DNA from: Candidatus Sulfopaludibacter sp. SbA3
GTDB lineage: Bacteria > Pseudomonadota > Alphaproteobacteria > Caulobacterales > Hyphomonadaceae
NCBI GenBank assembly: GCA_945888325.1
Contig: CAMDAC010000014.1
Location: forward strand, 1-64,000
Direction: 5' to 3'
Length of the DNA stretch: 64,000 nucleotides
Shown here: positions 19,877 to 28,792 of the stretch, piece after piece
Layout: each line of letters begins with the position of its first letter
How positions within the stretch are numbered: the stretch's first letter is position 1
The notes under the pieces: generated by a model
The model's database searches: none
What the model was told of the DNA's origin: nothing
Seen by the model: the letters and a program-made list of their open reading frames with translations, nothing else
Made by a program: the position numbers and the translations under genes

Positions 19877-20380
19877 GTGCCCCGCCCCAACCAAGATCCT
19901 GTGGCCACTCTCAAGACGGCCATCTCGCTGCGCGCGGGCTCCCTGCTCGCCTTTCCGGCGGGGTCGGTTCTGATGGCGATTCTCGAGCGCGGCTGGCTGT
20001 CGATCGGCGCGCTGGCGGCAGCGATGCTGGCGGTCAGCCTGTTCGAGCGGCGCCGGTTCGGCAAGGCGCTGGGCATTGCGATCCCGTCCAATGCGGGCAC
20101 GCTGGCGACCGGCCTGGCCGTGCGGTTCGGCCTGCTGACGGGCCTGTTCGTGGTTACCCTCGGCGTGCTGGCACTGTTCCGCGACACGGCGCTGTCGCGC
20201 AGCCTGGGCTGGCCGGACCTTTTGGTGATCGGGCTGTCTTCGGGTGCGGCGTTGCTGGCAAACGCGCTGAGCGCGCAGCTGGCACCTGTTCAGTCAGAGC
20301 CGGGGCGACCACCCGCGAAGACGGCGCCGGCCGAGAGCATCATCCTTGAAGGCGAGATCATCGACAGCGACCGGCGGTGA
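19877..20380 (+). CDS. Hypothetical membrane protein
   Basis: Integral membrane protein with about four hydrophobic segments (LLAFPAGSVLMAIL, LAAAMLAVSLF, FGLLTGLFVVTLGVLALF, LLVIGLSSGAALLANAL). A polar C-terminal tail ends ILEGEIIDSDRR. I recognise no named family. I chose GTG 19877 because GAGGGA lies about 9 nt upstream; ATG 19850 is in frame and would add nine residues. It is divergent from the mutase gene, so any control at the 19744 palindrome could touch both. The SemiSWEET gene follows within 53 bp on the same strand. Confidence 0.6.
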   Translation: MPRPNQDPVATLKTAISLRAGSLLAFPAGSVLMAILERGWLSIGALAAAMLAVSLFERRRFGKALGIAIPSNAGTLATGLAVRFGLLTGLFVVTLGVLALFRDTALSRSLGWPDLLVIGLSSGAALLANALSAQLAPVQSEPGRPPAKTAPAESIILEGEIIDSDRR

Positions 20381-20433
20381 CGCGGCGGCCGAAGCGCCGT
20401 AGCCTGCGCATGCAAGCTAACAGGAGCGCATGC

Positions 20434-20742
20434 GTGAAGGATATCTTCGGTTTCGTGGGCGCTTTCCTGACAACGCTCTCCTTTGTGCCGCAGGCCTGGC
20501 TGGTGCTGCGGACCGGCAAGACCGAGGGAATCTCGCTGGCGATGTATGCCCTGTTCACGGTCGGCGTGGCGGCCTGGCTGGTTTACGGGGTGCTGGAAAA
20601 TGCCTTGCCCGTGATCATCGCGAACGCGATCACGCTGGTTTTGGCCGCACTCATACTCGCAATTAAAACCCGCGCCGTGCTTCAGGCGCGCTCGAGCGTC
20701 CAGGGCGCGGCGGAGGAAACGTCGGCGCCCATCGCTTCGTAG
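20434..20742 (+). CDS. SemiSWEET-type sugar transporter (PQ-loop/MtN3 family)
   Basis: A 102-residue three-helix protein of the SemiSWEET/MtN3 family, which moves sugars as a homodimer across the inner membrane. It shows the PQ motif SFVPQAW at the end of helix 1, RTGKTEGIS, and two further helices (MYALFTVGVAAWLVYGVL, VIIANAITLVLAALILAIK). GTG 20434 is chosen for the AGGAG 7 nt upstream and because family members start MKD-like here. Its 3' end overlaps the convergent transaminase gene by 61 bp, in the non-conserved tail. Confidence 0.82.
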   Translation: MKDIFGFVGAFLTTLSFVPQAWLVLRTGKTEGISLAMYALFTVGVAAWLVYGVLENALPVIIANAITLVLAALILAIKTRAVLQARSSVQGAAEETSAPIAS

Positions 20743-21572
20743 TAGAGGCGCTGAATTTTGCGGGTAACGGGGCCGGGCTTTCCGTTCGCGATGGGGCGTC
20801 CTTCCATGTGGGTGACCGGGGCGACCATGGCGCCGGCCGAGGTCGTGAAGGCTTCGGCGGCGTTCATCACCTCCTCCGGCGTGAAGGCGCGCTCGGTGAT
20901 GGTAAAGCCGCCCTTCCCGCGCAGGGCCATGACGCCCACGCGTGTGATGCCGGGCAGGATTGCCGGGGAGAGATCCCGCGTGATGATCTCGCCAGATTGC
21001 GTGACGATCCAGGCATTGGCGGAGGCGGCCTCGGTGACAAAGCCCTCCTCGACCATGAAGGCGGTTTCGGCGCCTTGCGCCTTGGCGGCGCGGTAGGCGA
21101 GTCCTTGAGAGAGCAGCTGGGTGGTTTTCATGTCGCGCCGTTTCCAGCGTGTGTCGTTCAAGAACACCGCCTTGATTCCGTCCCGCGCGACGGCGCCGAT
21201 CAGGGCCTTGGCGTCGGCATAGGCAAAGACGGTGGGCACGAAGGTCTCCGGCCCGGCGAAATCGCGCGTGTCGTAGGCGCCGGCAGTGACTTCGAGATAA
21301 ACGAGGCCTTCGGTCAGCTTGTTGCGTACGATAAGTTCCGTATGCAGGGCCTCCCAGCCGGCGGCGTCATGCGGGTTGGGAATGGCGATGCCCTCCAGCG
21401 TCCGGGTCAGCCGGGCGATGTGGCCGTCCAGATCGACGAAGCGGCCGCCATAGACGGCGGTGACCTCATAGGCGGCGTGCGCAAACAGGAAACCCCGGTC
21501 CAGCGGCGAGACATGGGCCTCGCCGAGCGGCAAGAACGCTCCATTTAGATGGACGACAGGACAAACGGGCAT
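20682..21572 (-). CDS. D-amino-acid (D-alanine) transaminase, class IV PLP enzyme
   Basis: Class IV aminotransferase of 296 residues that best matches D-alanine aminotransferase, which makes D-Ala/D-Glu for peptidoglycan or degrades D-amino acids. The PLP lysine is Lys149 in TRWKRRDMKTTQLL, the position expected for Dat. VSPLDRGFLFAHAAYEVTAVY and EAASANAWIV are also conserved blocks. ATG 21572 is used (GAGG 10 nt upstream); an 18-residue in-frame extension to 21626 is possible but has no good ribosome site. It is divergent from ccr over 152 bp, so the two may share a control region. Confidence 0.85.
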   Translation of the reverse strand: MPVCPVVHLNGAFLPLGEAHVSPLDRGFLFAHAAYEVTAVYGGRFVDLDGHIARLTRTLEGIAIPNPHDAAGWEALHTELIVRNKLTEGLVYLEVTAGAYDTRDFAGPETFVPTVFAYADAKALIGAVARDGIKAVFLNDTRWKRRDMKTTQLLSQGLAYRAAKAQGAETAFMVEEGFVTEAASANAWIVTQSGEIITRDLSPAILPGITRVGVMALRGKGGFTITERAFTPEEVMNAAEAFTTSAGAMVAPVTHMEGRPIANGKPGPVTRKIQRLYYEAMGADVSSAAPWTLERA

Positions 21573-21605
21573 GCGGCGGGCCTCAGATTTTGGACGGGAT
21601 TGTGC

Positions 21606-21632
21606 GCCGCAACATTTTTCTTGCACTGCGGC
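21606..21632. promoter_or_regulatory. Inverted repeat in the ccr / transaminase divergent promoter region
   Basis: Six-bp arms GCCGCA / TGCGGC enclose an AT-rich 15-nt core that includes a T-run and TTGC. The site lies about 93 bp upstream of the ccr ATG. It shares GCAACAT with the palindrome before the mutase gene. Operator function is inference. Confidence 0.3.
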
Positions 21633-21724
21633 ATGACACTTGCCACTGTGCCCGCGCCAAACAGGGCTGTGAAGACACCGCGAGCGTGTCAGTCAGCGCA
21701 TAGAGATCATAACGGAGGAAAGTG

Positions 21725-22996
21725 ATGGCGACCAAAACTGCAGGCCGGGTCACAAAAGACATCTACGACGTCGGCGAAATCCCGCCAGAGTTTCACGTTC
21801 CGAAGCTGATGCACGCCTGGACGATCCGGCGCGAGCGTCATGGCCGGCCCTCGACCGCGATGCTGGTCGAACAAGTGCCAGTGCCGGAAATCGATTCCGA
21901 TGAAGTGCTCGTCCTCGTGATGGCGGCGGGCGTCAACTATAACGGCATCTGGGCGGCGCTCGGCGAGCCGATCTCGCCGTTTGACGTGCACAAGCAGCCT
22001 TTCCATGTCGCCGGCTCGGATGCCTCGGGCATCGTCTGGGCGGTTGGCAAGCGCGTGACGCGCGTAAAGCCGGGCGACGAGGTTGTGATCCACTGCAACC
22101 AGGATGACGGCGACGACGAGGAGTGCAATGGCGGCGACCCGATGTTCTCGCCCAGCCAGCGGATCTGGGGCTACGAGACGCCGGATGGCAGCTTCGGCCA
22201 GTTCTGCCGGGTGCAGGCGCGCCAGTGCATGCCGCGCCCGAAACACCTGACCTGGGAAGAGGCCGCCTGCTATACGCTGACGCTGGCGACCGCCTACCGG
22301 ATGTTGTTCGGCCACCGGCCGCACATCGTGGCGCCGGCCGACAACGTGCTGGTCTGGGGCGCGTCGGGCGGTCTTGGATCCTTTGCGGTGCAGCTGTGCG
22401 CAGTGACCGGGGCGAATGCGATCGGCGTGGTCTCGTCCGAGGACAAGCGCGACTATGTGATGAGCCTCGGTGCCAAGGGCGTGATCAACCGCAACGACTT
22501 CAATTGCTGGGGACAGCTGCCGAAGGTCAACGGGCCAGAATTCGCCGACTACATGAAAGAGAGCCGCAAGTTCGGCAAGGCGATCTGGGACATCACCGGC
22601 AAGAAGGACGTGGACCTGGTGTTCGAACACCCGGGCGAGGCGACCTTCCCGGTCTCCGTGTTCGTCGTGAAACGCGGCGGCATGGTGGTGATCTGTGCCG
22701 GCACGTCGGGCTTCAACCTGACCATGGATGCGCGCTTCCTGTGGATGCGCCAGAAGCGCGTGCAGGGCTCGCACTTTGCCAACCTCAAGCAGGCGAGCGA
22801 GGCCAACCAGCTGGTGATCAACCGGCGGATCGACCCCGGCATGTCGGAAGTGTTTCCGTGGGCGGACATTCCGCTCGCGCACGAGAAGATGCTCGACAAC
22901 AAGCACCTGCCCGGCAACATGGCGGTGCTTGTCACGTCACCGAAGCCGGGCCTGCGCACGGTCGAGGATGTGCTGGCCGTCAACGGCCAGGGCTGA
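21725..22996 (+). CDS. ccr: Crotonyl-CoA carboxylase/reductase
   Basis: NADPH-dependent reductive carboxylase converting crotonyl-CoA and CO2 to (2S)-ethylmalonyl-CoA, the key step of the ethylmalonyl-CoA pathway. The 423-residue length fits the family. It is a medium-chain dehydrogenase with the Ccr-specific blocks AAGVNYNGIWAALGEP, GYETPDGSFGQF and QGSHFANLKQASEANQL. The Asn, Glu and His in these blocks are the residues known in Ccr structures to hold CO2. The nucleotide site is VWGASGGLGSFAVQL. A strong GGAGGAAAG ribosome site precedes ATG 21725. Together with ecm at 17731 it indicates acetyl-CoA assimilation without a glyoxylate shunt (inference; other pathway genes are not in the window). 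Confidence 0.95.
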   Translation: MATKTAGRVTKDIYDVGEIPPEFHVPKLMHAWTIRRERHGRPSTAMLVEQVPVPEIDSDEVLVLVMAAGVNYNGIWAALGEPISPFDVHKQPFHVAGSDASGIVWAVGKRVTRVKPGDEVVIHCNQDDGDDEECNGGDPMFSPSQRIWGYETPDGSFGQFCRVQARQCMPRPKHLTWEEAACYTLTLATAYRMLFGHRPHIVAPADNVLVWGASGGLGSFAVQLCAVTGANAIGVVSSEDKRDYVMSLGAKGVINRNDFNCWGQLPKVNGPEFADYMKESRKFGKAIWDITGKKDVDLVFEHPGEATFPVSVFVVKRGGMVVICAGTSGFNLTMDARFLWMRQKRVQGSHFANLKQASEANQLVINRRIDPGMSEVFPWADIPLAHEKMLDNKHLPGNMAVLVTSPKPGLRTVEDVLAVNGQG

Positions 22997-23007
22997 GGCG
23001 GCGGGGG

Positions 23008-23406
23008 TCAGCCGTCCGTGCCCGGAGCTTTCCGGAACGGCGGCGCCCCGGTTGACCAGAGCACCAGCGCGATCAGCGGGAATTGCAGCGCGACACGGAT
23101 CCAAAGGGCGGCGGGGCTAAGGGCCGTGTCGCCGAGCGGGACCTGCGCGAGGGCCATGTAGATGTTGGCGGGCAGCACCGCGAGCAGGTAGGCCGACAGC
23201 AGCAGGCCGGTGAGCGGCAGGCGCCATTTCGCCAGCAGCGCGGCGGCGAAGGCGAGCTCCATCGCGCCGGTGATCCAGACGATGGCGACCGGGAATGGCA
23301 GCATCGGCGGCACGATGCGAGCGAAGGCGTCGTCCAGCTGGAAGTGGAGCACGCCGGCGACGGCGAAGAAGACCGCCAGCAGGATCTGCACGCCGCTTCT
23401 GATCAT
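23008..23406 (-). CDS. DoxX-like small membrane protein
   Basis: A 132-residue protein with four predicted transmembrane helices (IRSGVQILLAVFFAVAGVLH, FPVAIVWITGAMELAFAAALL, TGLLLSAYLLAVLPANIYMA, IRVALQFPLIALVLWSTGAP). The VAGVLHF, GAMELAFAAAL and PANIYMAL pattern is that of DoxX-like proteins. ATG 23406 has GAAGGGAGA upstream; longer frames to 24873 are shadows of the EamA gene. It ends 11 bp from the ccr stop, tail to tail. Function is unclear; DoxX relatives support membrane redox processes. Confidence 0.75.
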   Translation of the reverse strand: MIRSGVQILLAVFFAVAGVLHFQLDDAFARIVPPMLPFPVAIVWITGAMELAFAAALLAKWRLPLTGLLLSAYLLAVLPANIYMALAQVPLGDTALSPAALWIRVALQFPLIALVLWSTGAPPFRKAPGTDG

Positions 23407-23487
23407 GGACGGTCTCCCTTCTCCTGACGGTGGACGCGAGGCGCCGGCGATGCAAGATGCGCGCGTCGAATCAGGGCGGAGGCGGGC

Positions 23488-23844
23488 ATGCTGGACAGGG
23501 TGAAGGCGGAGCGGTTTGCGCGGGCCTGGATGTCGGCCTGGAATGACCGGGACATTGACCGCATCCTCGCGCACTATGCCGACGGGGTGGTATTCCACTC
23601 GCCGCGCATCGCGCTGGTGATGGGCAACGGCGCGGCCAGCGTCTCCGGCAAGGCGGCGCTGCGGGACTATTGGACGAAGGCGCTGGAGCGCTCGCCGGAA
23701 TTGTACTTCGAGCTGGAGAACGTGCTGACCAGCAGCGACGCGATCACCCTTCTGTACACGAACCACCGCGAGGAGTTCGTCGCCGAGACTTTCCTCTTCG
23801 ATAGCGACGGCGAAGTGAGCGAGTCGGTGGCGGCGTATCGCTAG
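23488..23844 (+). CDS. SnoaL-like / NTF2-fold protein
   Basis: A 118-residue protein with the NTF2-like (SnoaL) pattern: an N-terminal helix ERFARAWMSAWNDRDIDRILAHYADGVVFHSP, a central KAALRDYWTKALE segment, and alternating beta strands to the end. Such proteins are small hydrolases, isomerases or carrier-like binding domains; no catalytic assignment is possible. GGCGGAGGCGGGC precedes the ATG. The gene is divergent from the DoxX-like gene (81 bp) and its last four bases overlap the convergent EamA gene. Confidence 0.72.
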   Translation: MLDRVKAERFARAWMSAWNDRDIDRILAHYADGVVFHSPRIALVMGNGAASVSGKAALRDYWTKALERSPELYFELENVLTSSDAITLLYTNHREEFVAETFLFDSDGEVSESVAAYR

Positions 23845-24779
23845 GCGGCGCGGCCGCGGCCGCCGCTGCGGGCGAGCCAGACGCCGCCGAGGATGAGGAG
23901 GAGCGCCAGTACGGCGTTCCAGCTTTGGGTTTCCTGGAAGAAAAGCCAACCGAAGGCCGCGCTGATCACCGGGATGGCATAGCCGTTGAGCGAGACGAAG
24001 GTGGCGCCGGCGCGGGCGATCAGCGTCATGTAGAGGACCTGGGCGATGCCGGACGAGCCGAGGCCGAGGCCGAGCACGGCTAGCCAGTTGACCCAGCTGG
24101 CGGTGACGGTGGCCGGGTCCACCGTCAGTGCGAGCGGCAAGGATGCGCAGGCGGAGACGGTGGCGTAGCTGGCGGCGAAGGCGATGGCGTCCATCGGCGG
24201 GGCGCCGCGCGCGATCAGGGTGCTGAGGGCGTAGGCCAGCGTGGCGATCAGCAGGAAGACCTGCGCCAGCGTACTGGCGGAGCCGAGCCCCTTGAGGGCT
24301 TCCGGCCCGAACAGGACCGCGACGCCGACAAAGCCGAGCGCAACGCCGAGCCCCGTGCGCGCGGTCATCTTTTCTTCGGCGAAGAGGAGGTTCGCGCCGA
24401 TGGCGACGAAGACCGGCGAGGCGGCGGTGTAGAGCGCGGCGAGGCTGGAGTTTACCGTCTCCTGCGCCGTGGTGATGAAGAAGAAGGGGATGACCGAGCC
24501 GACGAGGCCCATGCCGACGATGGAGGTCCAGCGTTTGCGGTCGCTCAGCGGGGGCAGATGCTTGCGGGCGGCTATCAGGACAATCCAGAGAAAGACCGCG
24601 CCGATGCAGAGCCGGCCGGGCAGCACCCACTCGGCGGGCAGGCCGGTGTCCAGGCCCTTGCCGACCGCCACCCGGGTCATCGGATAGGCCCCGGCCCAGA
24701 TGACCGACAGCAGGCCGAACAGGACCCAGTCGAGCGCCGGGCGGCCCCCAAAAGTCCCCTTCCCTGGTGTGCTGGTCAT
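23841..24779 (-). CDS. EamA/DMT superfamily permease
   Basis: Ten-helix drug/metabolite transporter of 312 residues with two EamA repeats (about 18-150 and 165-305). The motifs include VIWAGAYPMTRVAVG at the start of repeat 1, AALYTAASPVFVAIGANLLFAEE at its end, and GYAIPVISAAFGWLFFQE in repeat 2. It probably exports amino acids or metabolites through the inner membrane. The last residues are an Arg/Gly-rich cytoplasmic tail. The substrate is unknown. Confidence 0.85.
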   Translation of the reverse strand: MTSTPGKGTFGGRPALDWVLFGLLSVIWAGAYPMTRVAVGKGLDTGLPAEWVLPGRLCIGAVFLWIVLIAARKHLPPLSDRKRWTSIVGMGLVGSVIPFFFITTAQETVNSSLAALYTAASPVFVAIGANLLFAEEKMTARTGLGVALGFVGVAVLFGPEALKGLGSASTLAQVFLLIATLAYALSTLIARGAPPMDAIAFAASYATVSACASLPLALTVDPATVTASWVNWLAVLGLGLGSSGIAQVLYMTLIARAGATFVSLNGYAIPVISAAFGWLFFQETQSWNAVLALLLILGGVWLARSGGRGRAA

Positions 24780-24996
24780 GCGCCGCCTCTTTCCGGGATG
24801 GCCCTAGTGGGGGCCGCCGGGGATGTCCACCCGGGCCGCTTGCACGGAACTTGCAGGCTGGCGGCAGGGCCAATGCCTATTTCCCTTACGTAAAATTCGC
24901 GGCGCGGTGCCGCACGGAATGCGGGTGGACGTGGGGGGCCAGCGCCAGTAAACGGCACAAAAGCCGCGAGAGACCTCGCCTGACAGGAGAAAAAAG

Positions 24997-26007
24997 ATGG
25001 CCGTTCGTGTTGCAATCAATGGTTTTGGCCGGATCGGCCGCCTCGTCCTGCGCTCGATCATCGAACATGGCCGCACCGACATCGAAGTCGTGGCGATCAA
25101 CGACCTGGGCCCGGTTGAAACGAACGCCCACCTTCTGCGATTCGACTCCGTGCACGGCCGCTTCCCGGCCGACGTGAAGGTCGACGGCGACAAGATTGTC
25201 ATCAACGGCAAACCGATCCTGGTCACCGCGATCCGAGATCCGAAGGACCTGCCGCACCGCGAACTCGACGTCGATATCGCGATGGAATGCACCGGCATCT
25301 TCACCAGCAAGGACAAGGCCTCGGCCCACCTCGCCGCTGGCGCCAAGCGCGTGCTGGTCTCGGCCCCGGCTGACGGCGCCGACCTGACGGTCGTCTACGG
25401 CGTCAACCATGACAAGCTCAAGAAAGAGCACATGGTCGTCTCCAATGCCTCGTGCACCACCAACTGCCTCGCGCCGGTCGCCCAGGTGCTGAACGCCGCT
25501 GTCGGTATCGACAAGGGCATGATGACGACGATCCATTCGTACACGAATGATCAGCCCTCGCTCGACCAGATGCACAAGGACCTCTACCGCGGCCGCGCCG
25601 CGGCCCTCTCGATGATCCCGACCTCGACCGGCGCCGCCAAGGCTGTCGGCCTCGTGCTGCCGGAACTGAAGGGCAAGCTGGACGGCATTTCCGTGCGCGT
25701 GCCGACGCCGAACGTTTCGCTCGTCGACTTGAAATTCATCGCCAAGAAGCACACCACGGTGGACGAAGTGAACGCCGCCATCGTCGCCGCGGCGACCAGC
25801 GGCCCGCTGAAGGCTATTCTCGGTTTCACCGATCAGCCGAACGTGTCCGTGGACTTCATCCACGACGCACGCTCGTCGATCTTCCACCTCGACCAGACCA
25901 AGGTGATGGACGGCAATTTCGTGTCGATCATGACCTGGTATGACAACGAGTGGGGCTTCTCGACCCGCATGGCCGACACCGCTGTCGCGCTGGCGAAGCT
26001 GATCTAG
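24997..26007 (+). CDS. gap: Glyceraldehyde-3-phosphate dehydrogenase (type I)
   Basis: Glycolytic enzyme converting glyceraldehyde 3-phosphate to 1,3-bisphosphoglycerate, 336 residues. It has the NAD-binding start [14 protein letters not shown], catalytic Cys153 in [20 protein letters not shown] with the active-site His, and a C-terminal [17 protein letters not shown] lies about 12 nt before the ATG. It is the first gene of a gap-pgk pair (14 bp gap), followed by the aldolase gene 237 bp later. Codon usage is strongly biased, in line with high expression. The 217 bp upstream should hold the promoter, with a TTACGTAA palindrome at 24886-24893. Confidence 0.97.
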   Translation: MAVRVAINGFGRIGRLVLRSIIEHGRTDIEVVAINDLGPVETNAHLLRFDSVHGRFPADVKVDGDKIVINGKPILVTAIRDPKDLPHRELDVDIAMECTGIFTSKDKASAHLAAGAKRVLVSAPADGADLTVVYGVNHDKLKKEHMVVSNASCTTNCLAPVAQVLNAAVGIDKGMMTTIHSYTNDQPSLDQMHKDLYRGRAAALSMIPTSTGAAKAVGLVLPELKGKLDGISVRVPTPNVSLVDLKFIAKKHTTVDEVNAAIVAAATSGPLKAILGFTDQPNVSVDFIHDARSSIFHLDQTKVMDGNFVSIMTWYDNEWGFSTRMADTAVALAKLI

Positions 26008-26021
26008 TCCGGCAGGCCGAC

Positions 26022-27236
26022 ATGCATAACTTCAAACGCATCGCTGACGCAGGCAATCTCACCGGCAAGGTCGCGCTGGTCCGGGTCGACTTCAACGTGC
26101 CGATGGAGAATGGTGTGGTCACGGACGATACGCGCCTGCGTGCGGCTGTGGACACGGTGCAGACCCTGCGGACGGCGGGGGCCAAGGTGGTCCTGCTGTC
26201 GCATTTCGGACGCCCGAAGGGTCAGCGTGTTGCGGAACTCAGCCTGGCGCCCATCGCCGGCGCGTTTGCCAAGGTGCTCGGCGCGAATGTCAGCTTCGTC
26301 GCCGACTGCAAGGGCGAGCATGCCAAGAAGGCGATTGCCGACCTGAAGCCTGCGGGCGTGATCCTGCTGGAGAACACGCGCTTCTACAAAGGCGAGGAAA
26401 AGGGCGACCTGGATCTCGCGAAAGAGATCGCGGCGCTCGGCGACCTCTACGTCAATGATGCCTTCTCCGCCGCCCACCGCCGGCATGTGACGACGGCCGT
26501 GCTGGCCGAACTGCTGCCCGCCTATGCCGGCATCAACATGGAAGAAGAACTCGACGCGCTCGACAAGGCGCTTGGGCGCCCTGTGCGCCCGGTGCTGGCC
26601 ATCGTCGGCGGGGCGAAGGTCTCGTCCAAGATCGAACTCCTCAAGCACCTCGTAACCAAGGTCGACGCGCTGGCGATCGGCGGCGGCATGGCGAACACCT
26701 TCCTGTTTGCGCGCGGATACGCCGTGGGCAAATCGCTTTGCGAACGCGACCTGATCGACACCGCCAAGGAAATCGAGGCGATTGCCAAGGCTGCGGGATG
26801 CGACATCCTGCTGCCGCGCGATGTGGTCGTGGCAAAAGAGTTCAAGGCACATGCCGCGCACCGCACCTGCGGCCTGGACGAAGTTGCCGACGACGAGATG
26901 ATACTCGATGCCGGCCCGCAATCGGTGGCGATCCTGGCGACCGCCATGGACGTCGCCAAGACTTTGGTCTGGAACGGCCCCCTCGGCGCCTTTGAACTCG
27001 AACCCTTCGACAAGGCCACCGTGTCGGCCGCCAAGGCCGCCGCGGTGCGCGCCAAGGCCGGCAAGCTGGTAGCGGTCGCAGGCGGCGGCGATACAGTCGC
27101 GGCCCTGCACCATGCCGGTGTCGCGCAGGACTTCACCTTTGTCTCGACCGCCGGCGGCGCCTTCCTGGAATGGATGGAAGGCAAGGAATTGCCGGGCGTC
27201 CAGGCCCTGACCGCTTCCGGAAACGCGCTGACCTGA
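26022..27236 (+). CDS. pgk: Phosphoglycerate kinase
   Basis: Phosphoglycerate kinase of 404 residues, making ATP from 1,3-bisphosphoglycerate in glycolysis or running in reverse for gluconeogenesis. It has the N-terminal substrate block [15 protein letters not shown], the GRPKG motif, the hinge/nucleotide region [15 protein letters not shown], and C-terminal GGGDTVAAL with [21 protein letters not shown] 26022 is 14 bp after the gap stop, with only a weak GGCAGG ribosome site, suggesting dependence on gap translation or transcription. Confidence 0.96.
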   Translation: MHNFKRIADAGNLTGKVALVRVDFNVPMENGVVTDDTRLRAAVDTVQTLRTAGAKVVLLSHFGRPKGQRVAELSLAPIAGAFAKVLGANVSFVADCKGEHAKKAIADLKPAGVILLENTRFYKGEEKGDLDLAKEIAALGDLYVNDAFSAAHRRHVTTAVLAELLPAYAGINMEEELDALDKALGRPVRPVLAIVGGAKVSSKIELLKHLVTKVDALAIGGGMANTFLFARGYAVGKSLCERDLIDTAKEIEAIAKAAGCDILLPRDVVVAKEFKAHAAHRTCGLDEVADDEMILDAGPQSVAILATAMDVAKTLVWNGPLGAFELEPFDKATVSAAKAAAVRAKAGKLVAVAGGGDTVAALHHAGVAQDFTFVSTAGGAFLEWMEGKELPGVQALTASGNALT

Positions 27237-27473
27237 TCGCGGGCGGCCTGGCGCGCGAAAAGCACGCTGCAAAACCGATTGCCGCATGGCAACGTTGTCT
27301 GTCTTTTACGGCACGGCACTTGAATATAGGGCAATCAGGAAAGTCCGTCAGCGGACGCTGCTTCAATTGAGACAACGGCCCAAATTCCGGCCCGATTCCT
27401 GTTTCAAAGCGTGACAGCGGCCCGCAGCCTGATGACAGGCGCGGCGGATACAGACGAACACAAGGTCGGGACA

Positions 27474-28394
27474 ATGGCGAACATGGATATCACAATGACA
27501 CTGGGCAATGAAGACATGGCGCGGCAGATGTCGCAGAAGGCTGGCTTCATTGCCGCGCTGGACCAGTCGGGCGGCTCGACCCCCAAGGCGCTGCGCCAGT
27601 ACGGCATCGAGGAAGGCGCCTGGTCGACCGACGAGGAAATGTACGGCCTGATCCACGACATGCGTGCCCGGATCATCAAGTCGCCCGCCTTCAGCGGCGA
27701 AAAGGTCATCGGCGCGATCCTGTTCGAGCGCACCATGGACGGCGCCATCGACGGTATTCCGACCGCGGAGTATCTCTGGACCAAGCGCAGCGTTGTGCCC
27801 TTCCTGAAGGTCGACAAGGGCCTGGAAGCCGGCAAGGACGGCGTGCAGCTGATGAAGCCGATCACCGGCCTTGAGGCGCTGCTGGAGCGCGCCGTGGCCA
27901 AGGGCATCTTCGGCACCAAGATGCGTTCGGTCATCGATGCGGCCAACCCGGCGGGCATCGCCGCGATCGTGGCGCAGCAGTTCGAGGTCGGCAAACAGAT
28001 CCTGTCGCACGGCCTGATGCCGATCATCGAGCCGGAAGTGACGATCTCCATCGCCGACAAGGCCGAAGCCGAGGAAATCCTGCGCGCCGAAATCCTGAAA
28101 CATCTCGACGCCCTGCCCGCCAGCCAGCAGGTCATGCTGAAGCTGACGCTTCCCGAGAAAGCGAACTTCTACAAGCCGCTGGTCGACCATCCGCGCGTGA
28201 TGCGCGTGGTTGCCCTTTCGGGCGGCTATAGCCGCGAAGAGGCCTGCCGCAGGCTCGGCGCGAATACCGGCATCATCGCGAGCTTCTCGCGCGCGCTGAC
28301 CGAGGGCCTTTCGGCCAAGCAGAGCGACGCCGATTTCGACAAGGCGCTCGGCCACACGGTCGATGCCGTGTGCGAAGCTTCCCGCGCCGGTTAA
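27474..28394 (+). CDS. fda: Fructose-bisphosphate aldolase class I
   Basis: Schiff-base (class I) fructose-1,6-bisphosphate aldolase of 306 residues, cleaving FBP to dihydroxyacetone phosphate and glyceraldehyde 3-phosphate. Recognised by AALDQSGGSTPKALRQYG, GAILFERTMDG, VPFLKVDKGLE, MPIIEPEV and the lysine-bearing VMLKLTLPEKANFY. This is the short bacterial class I type (as in Staphylococcus), not the class II zinc enzyme. ATG 27474 is chosen; in-frame ATGs at 27483 and 27495 are alternatives. It completes the gap-pgk-fda cluster and ends in a strong terminator. Confidence 0.93.
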   Translation: MANMDITMTLGNEDMARQMSQKAGFIAALDQSGGSTPKALRQYGIEEGAWSTDEEMYGLIHDMRARIIKSPAFSGEKVIGAILFERTMDGAIDGIPTAEYLWTKRSVVPFLKVDKGLEAGKDGVQLMKPITGLEALLERAVAKGIFGTKMRSVIDAANPAGIAAIVAQQFEVGKQILSHGLMPIIEPEVTISIADKAEAEEILRAEILKHLDALPASQQVMLKLTLPEKANFYKPLVDHPRVMRVVALSGGYSREEACRRLGANTGIIASFSRALTEGLSAKQSDADFDKALGHTVDAVCEASRAG

Positions 28395-28435
28395 TCGTCG
28401 CGCTCCCTTGCGGGCGCGCTCCAAAATCCCATCTG

Positions 28436-28470
28436 AAGGGGCGCAGCGACAGGCTGCGCCCCTTTTGTTT
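28436..28470 (+). terminator. Rho-independent terminator after the aldolase gene
   Basis: Ten-bp stem GGGGCGCAGC / GCTGCGCCCC with loop GACAG, followed by TTTTGTTTT. Two flanking A-T pairs extend the stem. It closes the gap-pgk-fda cluster just before the zinc-ribbon gene. Confidence 0.93.
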
Positions 28471-28484
28471 TGGAGTGACTGGTG

Positions 28485-28781
28485 ATGAAATGTCCTGCCG
28501 ATGGTGAAACCCTGGTCATGGCGGATCGCTCCGGCGTCGAGATCGACTATTGCCCGAAATGCCGCGGCGTGTGGCTGGACCGGGGCGAGCTCGACAAGAT
28601 CATCGACCGGTCGGCCACCGTGCTGCCTGCCCCCACCCCGCAGCCCGAGGCGCGCCCGCCCGAACATTTCCGCGACGAGCATCGTTTCCAGGACCGGCAC
28701 GACGATGATGACGACTGGAAGTACAAGAAAGGCAAACGCCGCGGCCGCGACAGTTTCCTGAGCGACCTGTTCGACTTCTGA
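28485..28781 (+). CDS. TFIIB-type zinc-ribbon protein
   Basis: A 98-residue protein whose first half is a zf-TFIIB zinc ribbon. One Cys pair side is CPADGETL at the start; the second is YCPKCRGVWLDRGELDKII. A proline-rich linker and a highly charged His/Asp then Lys/Arg tail follow, ending in DSFLSDLFDF. Function is unknown in bacteria; the fold suggests nucleic acid or protein binding. ATG 28485 has GGAG 9 nt upstream. It starts only a few bases after the aldolase terminator. Confidence 0.82.
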   Translation: MKCPADGETLVMADRSGVEIDYCPKCRGVWLDRGELDKIIDRSATVLPAPTPQPEARPPEHFRDEHRFQDRHDDDDDWKYKKGKRRGRDSFLSDLFDF

Positions 28782-28792
28782 TCAGCACGGCC